From: Methylotenera_A sp031369365
Lineage (GTDB): Bacteria; Pseudomonadota; Gammaproteobacteria; Burkholderiales; Methylophilaceae
Direction: 5' to 3'
DNA: 45,265 nt
Assembly: GCA_031369365.1 (NCBI GenBank)
Contig: JANMOP010000095.1
Location: 1 to 45,265, forward strand
A program made the position numbers and the translations under genes. The notes under the pieces were generated by a model. It was not told the origin of the DNA and searched no databases. It saw only the letters and a list, made by a program, of their open reading frames with translations. Position 1 is the stretch's first letter, and each line of letters begins with the position of its first letter. Positions 40,425 to 45,265 of this stretch are shown one piece after another.

Positions 40425-41816
40425 ATGAAATTTCAACAGCACCTCAGCTTTAACAGGTCACTAAGTCTTCCACTACTAATCAAAATACTGATAGATCCAG
40501 TATTGATGATTATGACACTTTTTTTTCTAGCGATTTACTACGAGCATAAATTAACATCTCAGTATGTTGTGCTATCTATCATGCTGTTTGCACTAAGCTT
40601 TCCTGGGTCGTGGGGAAATTTAAAAAGTTTCAAAGAGGAATTCTTGAGTACTTTTGGGCAATGGTTTTTAGTTTTAGGCATTCTTTTATTTTTTGGGTAT
40701 GCAACTGGTTTTTTGAATCAATATCCTCAACAAGTCATATTATTATGGGGCTTGGTTACTCCAATAGTCCTAATAATTTCTCATCTAGTTGCCAGTAAAT
40801 ATTTATCTAGCAATTACTATATTTCTAGTGTTAAAAAGTCAGCAGTTATTGTAGGAGTTAATGAGTTAAGCAATCAGCTTCAAGAGCGAATTAACGCAAA
40901 TGTCGAACTAGGCATAGAACTTAAAGGTTTTTTCGACGTGATTTCAGAGCGCTCAGTTGCGCAAATGTCCGCTAAAAACAGTCAATTTATTGGCAACGTT
41001 GACCAGTTATCAATTTATGTAAAGCAAAATGGAATAGAAGTAATTTATATTGCATTACCACCATCATTGCACATAGAAGTTTTGAAGTTGTTAGATGACT
41101 TAAAAGATACTACCGCTTCAATATATTTTGTGCCAAATTTCTTTATGGCGGATTTAATTCAGGCCAGAATTGACGATATTGATGGGATGCCTGTAGTCGC
41201 TGTATGTGAAACCCCGTTTTCTGGATTCAATGGCTTTGTTAAAGGCTTGAGCGATGTGACAATAACAAGTTTAATTTTATGCTTGATTTTTCCTTTATTA
41301 ATTGTGATAGGGGTAGGGGTTAAGTTAAGTTCACCAGGCCCAATATTATTTAAGCAAAGACGTTACGGGTTAGATGGGCATGAAATTGTTGTGTATAAAT
41401 TTAGATCAATGACAGTAGCTGCAGAAGGCGAGAATGTAATACAAGCAACTGTTAACGATAAGAGAGTAACAACATTTGGAAAATTTATACGTAAAACCTC
41501 GCTCGATGAATTGCCTCAATTTATTAATGTGTTGCAAGGGCGGATGAGCATTGTGGGGCCTAGACCCCATGCAATTAGTCATAATGAGCTTTATCGTAAT
41601 CTGATTAAAGGCTACATGGTGAGGCATAAAGTAAAGCCTGGCATTACAGGCTGGGCACAAGTTAATGGGTTTAGAGGCGAAACAGAGTCAGTAGAAAGTA
41701 TGAAAGCTAGAATTGATTTTGATTTAGATTACCTAAAAAAATGGTCTCTTGCGCTAGACTTAAAAATTATTCTTAAGTCAGTTCTATTGGTATTTAAAGA
41801 CAGTAAAGCCTACTAA
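40425..41816 (+). CDS. Undecaprenyl-phosphate sugar phosphotransferase (WcaJ/EpsB-like)
   Basis: This polytopic enzyme loads the first sugar-phosphate (usually glucose-1-P) onto undecaprenyl phosphate, starting exopolysaccharide units. The 463 residues have four N-terminal helices (about 15-125), a CoA-binding-like cytosolic domain (about 140-260), another helix (about 280-300), and the C-terminal sugar-transferase domain. That domain has FKQRRYGLDGHEIVVYKFRS, TSLDELPQFINVLQGRMSIV, GPRPHA and GITGWAQVNGFRGET. It lies 125 bp after the glycosyltransferase gene, probably the same transcription unit. Confidence 0.93.
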   Translation: MKFQQHLSFNRSLSLPLLIKILIDPVLMIMTLFFLAIYYEHKLTSQYVVLSIMLFALSFPGSWGNLKSFKEEFLSTFGQWFLVLGILLFFGYATGFLNQYPQQVILLWGLVTPIVLIISHLVASKYLSSNYYISSVKKSAVIVGVNELSNQLQERINANVELGIELKGFFDVISERSVAQMSAKNSQFIGNVDQLSIYVKQNGIEVIYIALPPSLHIEVLKLLDDLKDTTASIYFVPNFFMADLIQARIDDIDGMPVVAVCETPFSGFNGFVKGLSDVTITSLILCLIFPLLIVIGVGVKLSSPGPILFKQRRYGLDGHEIVVYKFRSMTVAAEGENVIQATVNDKRVTTFGKFIRKTSLDELPQFINVLQGRMSIVGPRPHAISHNELYRNLIKGYMVRHKVKPGITGWAQVNGFRGETESVESMKARIDFDLDYLKKWSLALDLKIILKSVLLVFKDSKAY

Positions 41817-41833
41817 GAGCTGAGTTACTCATA

Positions 41834-41849
41834 TAGCCCATTCGGGCTA
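41834..41849 (+). terminator. Small hairpin after the sugar transferase
   Basis: TAGCCC/GGGCTA with an ATTC loop, without a strong T-tract. A similar small palindrome stands before the glycosyltransferase gene. A weak terminator is the simplest reading. Confidence 0.4.
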
Positions 41850-41944
41850 TTCTAGTCCGAAATAACTAGATTTTTAATAAAAAATTAATCATTTTGTAAT
41901 GATGAAGGCGCACTATCGGGTTTCTAAATTGATAGGAGTGCGTA

Positions 41945-42514
41945 ATGAAATTTTTTAATAATGTATTAGTGTGGATTCTAGTGACCTTCTCTTCAGCGGC
42001 TATATCTGGCCCTAATATCCCGCATGATTTTGATCTTCCTTCTGCAGAAAGTTTATTTGCTGCTACAGCTGGTGAGGTTGTCGTTACTTTTTTATCTAAA
42101 ACAGCTAAGTATTCTAATGATCTTTATTTACAAGGGTCACCAAATATAATTTTAAATAATCAAACTGCAATTTCAGGCCAACAATTTTCTCTTGGAAGTT
42201 TTGAGGCAGGTAAAGAGCTGGTTTTTAGAATGTTTGTAAGTAATACTGGACGTTCGTTTTATAATGGGCTTGCTAGTAATAACCTAGACAACACGCTACA
42301 CGCTGCTTATAAAGTAAAGCCAAACAATTCAGTTATTGTAGGGTTTGAAGATATATTTAGAGGCGGCGATAGAGACTATGACGATTTGGTATTTTCTCTT
42401 AGCAATGTAAAAGTGGGGCAATTTATCCCTACGCCAGTTCCAGAGCCAGAAACCTATGTCATGATGGCCGCAGGCTTGCTAGTGCTTAGAATTGCAAAAG
42501 GCCGTAAAGCTTAA
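41945..42514 (+). CDS. DUF4114 PEP-CTERM sorting-signal protein
   Basis: The 189 residues carry a signal peptide (FFNNVLVWILVTFSSAAISG), a small beta-rich body with the DUF4114 hallmark FEDIFRGGDRDYDDLVFSL, and an intact PEP-CTERM tail (PVPEPETYVMMAAGLLVLRI, then AKGRKA). Exosortase-type sorting to the cell surface or exopolysaccharide matrix is expected. AGGAG lies seven bases before the ATG. Its intact tail contrasts with the frameshifted tail of the larger PEP-CTERM protein at 36718. Confidence 0.9.
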   Translation: MKFFNNVLVWILVTFSSAAISGPNIPHDFDLPSAESLFAATAGEVVVTFLSKTAKYSNDLYLQGSPNIILNNQTAISGQQFSLGSFEAGKELVFRMFVSNTGRSFYNGLASNNLDNTLHAAYKVKPNNSVIVGFEDIFRGGDRDYDDLVFSLSNVKVGQFIPTPVPEPETYVMMAAGLLVLRIAKGRKA

Positions 42515-42528
42515 TTGTTTAATTTTAA

Positions 42529-42561
42529 AAAAGCGGCTTTAATAAGTCGCTTTTATTTTTT
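42529..42561 (+). terminator. Terminator after the DUF4114 gene
   Basis: AAAAGCG-GCTT / AAG-TCGCTTTT stem with a TAAT loop, followed by ATTTTTT. Good intrinsic terminator form. Confidence 0.8.
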
Positions 42562-42675
42562 GCAATAATAACTTTTGATTGTTTAAGTCACGAATAATTA
42601 ATAACTGGTCGTTACAATCAATTTATAGTTAATTTAGCCCGCACCCAAATCCATTTGTATTAGAAAGTACTAGTT

Positions 42676-43815
42676 ATGAAAGCCATGATTTTAGCTGCGG
42701 GCAAGGGCACGCGTGTTAGGCCTCTCACATACGAACTTCCTAAGCCGATGATTCCAGTTTTAGGTAAGCCTGTAATGGCCTATTTAATCGAACATTTGGC
42801 GAAGCATCAAGTGAATGAAGTCATGATAAACGTAAGTTACTTGCATGAAAAAATCCAGCAATATTTTGGAGATGGACACCGTTTTGGTATAGAGATTGGT
42901 TATTCTTTTGAGGGTGATATTAGCAACGGCATGATTATTCCAAGCCCTGTTGGATCGGCTGGCGGTATGCGAAAGATTCAAGATTTTGGCGGTTTTTTTG
43001 ATGAAACATGCATTGTGATATGTGGTGATGCAATTATTGATTTAGATATTACTGCGGCAGTAGAAGAGCATCGTCGAAAAGGTGCAATGGTTAGTCTAGT
43101 GGCTAAAGAAGTGCCGATGGACAAAGTATCTGGTTATGGGATTGTGCTAACGGATAAATTTGGCAAAATCACTTCGTTCCAAGAAAAGCCTAGTCAAGCA
43201 GAAGCTCGATCTAATTTGGCAAGTACGGGTATTTATATTTTTGAGCCAGAGGCTTTAAGTTTAATCCCATCTGGCAGTACGTTCGATATTGGTTCGGATT
43301 TGTTTCCATTATTAGTTGAAAAAGACTTGCCATTTTATGCCATCAATCAAAACTTCAACTGGATAGATATAGGCGTAGTGTCTGACTATTGGGAGGTGAT
43401 GCAACAAGTAATGCAAGGCGAAGTCCCATCAATGAAAATGCCTGGTAAACAAGTAAAGCCTGGGGTTTGGGTGGGTTTGAATGTACATATTGATTGGCAA
43501 AATACAAAAATTCAAGGACCTGTTTATATTGGTTCTGGGTCACGTGTCGATAAAGGCACAGAGATTATTGGGCCTACATGGATTAGTGAGGGCTGTCATG
43601 TGCAACGCGGTGGTCGCGTAGTACGTAGCGTGTTGTTTGAATATACCCGTGTTGGACAGGACTACAGTTTTGAAGAAATGATAGTGTGTGGCGAATATTG
43701 CGTTAATAGACAAGGCAGGATGATGCACGTCGATGACGAAGCTTGCGATTTGATTTGGTCTGACGCGCGTGAAAAAGTAATATATCCAATGAATTATGCA
43801 CAAGCAAGGCTCTAA
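42676..43815 (+). CDS. Sugar-phosphate nucleotidyltransferase with left-handed beta-helix tail
   Basis: The enzyme activates a sugar-1-phosphate with an NTP. The 379 residues start with the pyrophosphorylase signature MILAAGKGTRVRPLTYELPK, then PMIPVLGKP; ICGDAIIDLD supplies the metal-binding Asp. From about residue 255 hexapeptide-type repeats appear (GVWVGLNVHIDWQNTKIQGP, YIGSGSRVDKGTEIIGP). Mannose-1-P guanylyltransferase or glucose-1-P uridylyl/thymidylyltransferase are the options; sequence alone does not decide. It is probably part of the exopolysaccharide precursor supply. Confidence 0.88.
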   Translation: MKAMILAAGKGTRVRPLTYELPKPMIPVLGKPVMAYLIEHLAKHQVNEVMINVSYLHEKIQQYFGDGHRFGIEIGYSFEGDISNGMIIPSPVGSAGGMRKIQDFGGFFDETCIVICGDAIIDLDITAAVEEHRRKGAMVSLVAKEVPMDKVSGYGIVLTDKFGKITSFQEKPSQAEARSNLASTGIYIFEPEALSLIPSGSTFDIGSDLFPLLVEKDLPFYAINQNFNWIDIGVVSDYWEVMQQVMQGEVPSMKMPGKQVKPGVWVGLNVHIDWQNTKIQGPVYIGSGSRVDKGTEIIGPTWISEGCHVQRGGRVVRSVLFEYTRVGQDYSFEEMIVCGEYCVNRQGRMMHVDDEACDLIWSDAREKVIYPMNYAQARL

Positions 43816-43926
43816 CATTTTTGTGCAATTACTAAAACACAAACCCTTTTTGAATTATGACAAAATTGTCACAAATCTGAAATTTTACTGAAATCAAAAT
43901 TGAGTATGATTGTCACTTAAACTTAA

Positions 43927-44382
43927 TTGAGTGCAATTTGTATCTTGTCATATTTTAATAATCCTAAGCACTTACGCCTAAAAAATAAAGGCTTTACCTT
44001 GCTTGAATTGCTCGTGGTCATGGTGATTATCGGCCTGCTAGCGGGCTATGTAGGGCCTAAGTATTTTGAGCAAATTGGCAAATCAGAAACTAAAACAGCA
44101 CGTGCGCAAGTGGATGCTTTGGGTAAAGCGCTGGATCAATACCGTATTGATACTGGGCAATATCCCACTTCAGGTCAAGGATTAGCTGCGCTGAATAAAA
44201 ATCCTGGCAATGAAGCAAAGTGGCAAGGACCATATTTGAAAAAAACCTTACCAAATGATCCTTGGGATAACCCCTATATTTATAAATCCCCTGGAGAGCA
44301 TGGTGATTTTGATATTTATTCCTTAGGCAAAGATGGTCAGCTTGGTGGCGTAAAAGAATCTGAAGATGTATTGAGTTGGTAG
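43927..44382 (+). CDS. gspG: Type II secretion major pseudopilin GspG
   Basis: GspG builds the T2SS pseudopilus. The prepilin cleavage site and helix read GFTLLELLVVMVIIGLLAGY. The C-terminal calcium-binding domain has TGQYPTSGQGLAAL, GPYLKKTLPNDPWDNPYIY and DFDIYSLGKDGQLGG. The start is uncertain: TTG 43927 or TTG 43945, with no ATG and no clear Shine-Dalgarno sequence. The leader before the Gly cleavage residue is 15 or 21 residues. It is followed by a gspF remnant and gspE. Confidence 0.92.
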   Translation: MSAICILSYFNNPKHLRLKNKGFTLLELLVVMVIIGLLAGYVGPKYFEQIGKSETKTARAQVDALGKALDQYRIDTGQYPTSGQGLAALNKNPGNEAKWQGPYLKKTLPNDPWDNPYIYKSPGEHGDFDIYSLGKDGQLGGVKESEDVLSW

Positions 44383-44395
44383 TTTTAATTTAGCG

Positions 44396-44580
44396 ATGGA
44401 TCAAGCAGGTCTAACTGCGCCAGTGGCTCTGCGTAAGCTGCGTGCGGGCGAACGTGCGGAAAAATTAGCGATATGACGGAACGCATTGCTGCATTATATG
44501 ATGAAGAATTATCACGCTGGATAGATTGGTTTACACGTCTTTTTGAGCCGATTTTTGAGTTGGCGGGGAATATTCAATGA
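44396..44580 (+). pseudogene. gspF: Decayed GspF C-terminal remnant
   Basis: Two short frames join into a GspF-like C-terminus. From 44396, MDQAGLTAPVALRKLRAGER then AEKLA; after a one-base deletion near 44470-44475, DMTERIAALYDEELSRWIDW, then FTRLFEP and IFELAGNIQ. The roughly 300 N-terminal residues are missing. The final membrane helix expected between FEP and IFELAG is deleted, apparently by fusion across a repeated P-I stretch. So the inner-membrane platform gene is not functional here. Confidence 0.75.
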
Positions 44581-45265
44581 GTGCGCAATTACAAGAAATT
44601 ACTCAGCCGATTACGAATGCGCCATTGGCGGCAATTGGTATCATTAGTGCTGCGCAAATCAAGCAAGCTAAATTGCAGGCAAAATTGCAGCAACGTCGCG
44701 CACTTGAAGTGCTTGAAGAAATTACGCAATATGATCAAGAGCAGTTTTTGCATGCACTGAGTTGCACCTTGCATTTTTCTGCAATTGAAATGAAAGAACT
44801 CAATACCTTAACGCCAGCTTTTGAGCGGGTAGCATTTTCTACTGCCCAACAAAAAGAATGTCTAGCTTTTAATACTGAAGATAATAAAGTGGTATTGGTA
44901 TTTGCTGACCCCTTAAATGAAAGTTTACAAGAGTGGGCATTAGAGCAAATTAAGCAGCCATTTACTTGGCGGCTAGCGCATCGTAGCGATATTGCCGCTT
45001 TTTTAGCGCAGCATGAAGAAACCATGCGGGCAATGGATGGTATGCAAGATTCCGCGCATAACAGCAAGACAGACTCTAACGAATCGGTGGCACATTTGTC
45101 CTTAAAGTCGATTAACGAAGACACCAACCCCATTATCAAGCTGATTAACTCCACGCTGTACGATGCCCTGAAAATAGGCGCCAGTGATATACATTTAGAG
45201 TGTTCCAATGCTGGGTTGTCAATTAAATATCGTATTGATGGCGTTATAGCCAACATTGGCGGCAC
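44577..45265 (+). CDS. gspE: Type II secretion ATPase GspE (5' part, runs off the window)
   Basis: The ATG at 44577 overlaps the stop codon of the gspF remnant (ATGA). The open frame continues 229 codons to the window end without a stop. The N-terminal region is a GspE-N-type domain (about 1-150), followed by an acidic linker. The start of the ATPase core has PIIKLINSTLYDALKIGASD, then IHLE, and YRIDGVI, typical of GspE/PilB ATPases. Walker motifs would lie beyond the window. The gene order gspG-(gspF)-gspE suggests a small T2SS operon; another intact gspF would be needed for function. Confidence 0.9.
   Translation, partial: MSAQLQEITQPITNAPLAAIGIISAAQIKQAKLQAKLQQRRALEVLEEITQYDQEQFLHALSCTLHFSAIEMKELNTLTPAFERVAFSTAQQKECLAFNTEDNKVVLVFADPLNESLQEWALEQIKQPFTWRLAHRSDIAAFLAQHEETMRAMDGMQDSAHNSKTDSNESVAHLSLKSINEDTNPIIKLINSTLYDALKIGASDIHLECSNAGLSIKYRIDGVIANIGG

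Noticed and set aside
44735..45265. Long minus-strand open frame at the right edge
   Set aside because: It is antisense to a clear GspE N-terminal reading frame that runs off the window end; its translation has no recognisable domain.

Overview
The window looks like a chromosomal piece of a betaproteobacterium, most likely a methylotroph of the Methylophilaceae (Methylotenera-like). This rests on gene order (pssA-leuA, clpS-clpA, tgt-yajC-secD-secF), the protein families, the PEP-CTERM/exopolysaccharide genes, and moderate GC with many short dispersed palindromes. The genus is an inference from memory, not from a search.

Bases 1-17.9 kb are core chromosome. On the minus strand lie clpS-clpA, a CNNM/CorC-type membrane protein and a tgt-recQ-yajC-secD-secF run; recQ sits inside the usual tgt-yajC-secDF order and carries an in-frame 108-bp palindromic insertion. 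On the plus strand are pssA and leuA, then a DMT transporter, a HAD phosphatase and ffh, with a minus-strand CcsA/YpjD-like gene divergent from ffh. Between pssA and leuA is a 36-codon leucine-rich ORF whose start codon falls where a near-consensus promoter would start transcription. It is followed by alternative hairpins and is a candidate leu attenuator.

Bases 18.0-27.9 kb are a tandem genomic island in tRNA-Lys(UUU). The 3' 46 bp of the tRNA recur at 20128 and 27719, and each copy is followed by its own terminator hairpin. Unit 1 (about 2 kb) carries a 211-aa unknown protein and a FitAB/VapBC-type toxin-antitoxin pair. Unit 2 (about 7.6 kb, AT-rich) carries an integrase truncated by an IS256-family element, itself broken by an amber codon. 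It also carries a tightly coupled two-gene module: an alpha/beta-hydrolase-P-loop NTPase fusion followed by an AAA_35-type ATPase with TPR-like repeats. This module is the best candidate for an undescribed system, probably anti-phage. A sub-cassette at its right end holds a promoter with a structured untranslated region and a CBS-pair protein. A second tRNA-Lys (CUU) closes the region.

Bases 28-36.6 kb hold a small lipoprotein, a cardiolipin synthase-like enzyme, a DUF3616-like protein, and two near-identical galE genes. The galE copies bracket a rhomboid protease gene, an integrase stump beside a tRNA-Arg 3' fragment, and a decayed IS21-family element.

Bases 36.7-45.3 kb are a surface/secretion region. 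It has a PEP-CTERM protein with a DUF839/PhoX-like body whose C-terminal sorting tail is frameshifted, a family 4 glycosyltransferase, a polyprenyl-phosphate sugar transferase, a DUF4114 PEP-CTERM protein and a sugar nucleotidyltransferase. These probably make or decorate an exopolysaccharide, with galE supplying UDP-galactose. The window ends in type II secretion genes: gspG, a wrecked gspF remnant, and the 5' part of gspE running off the edge.

I saw no rRNA and no CRISPR array.
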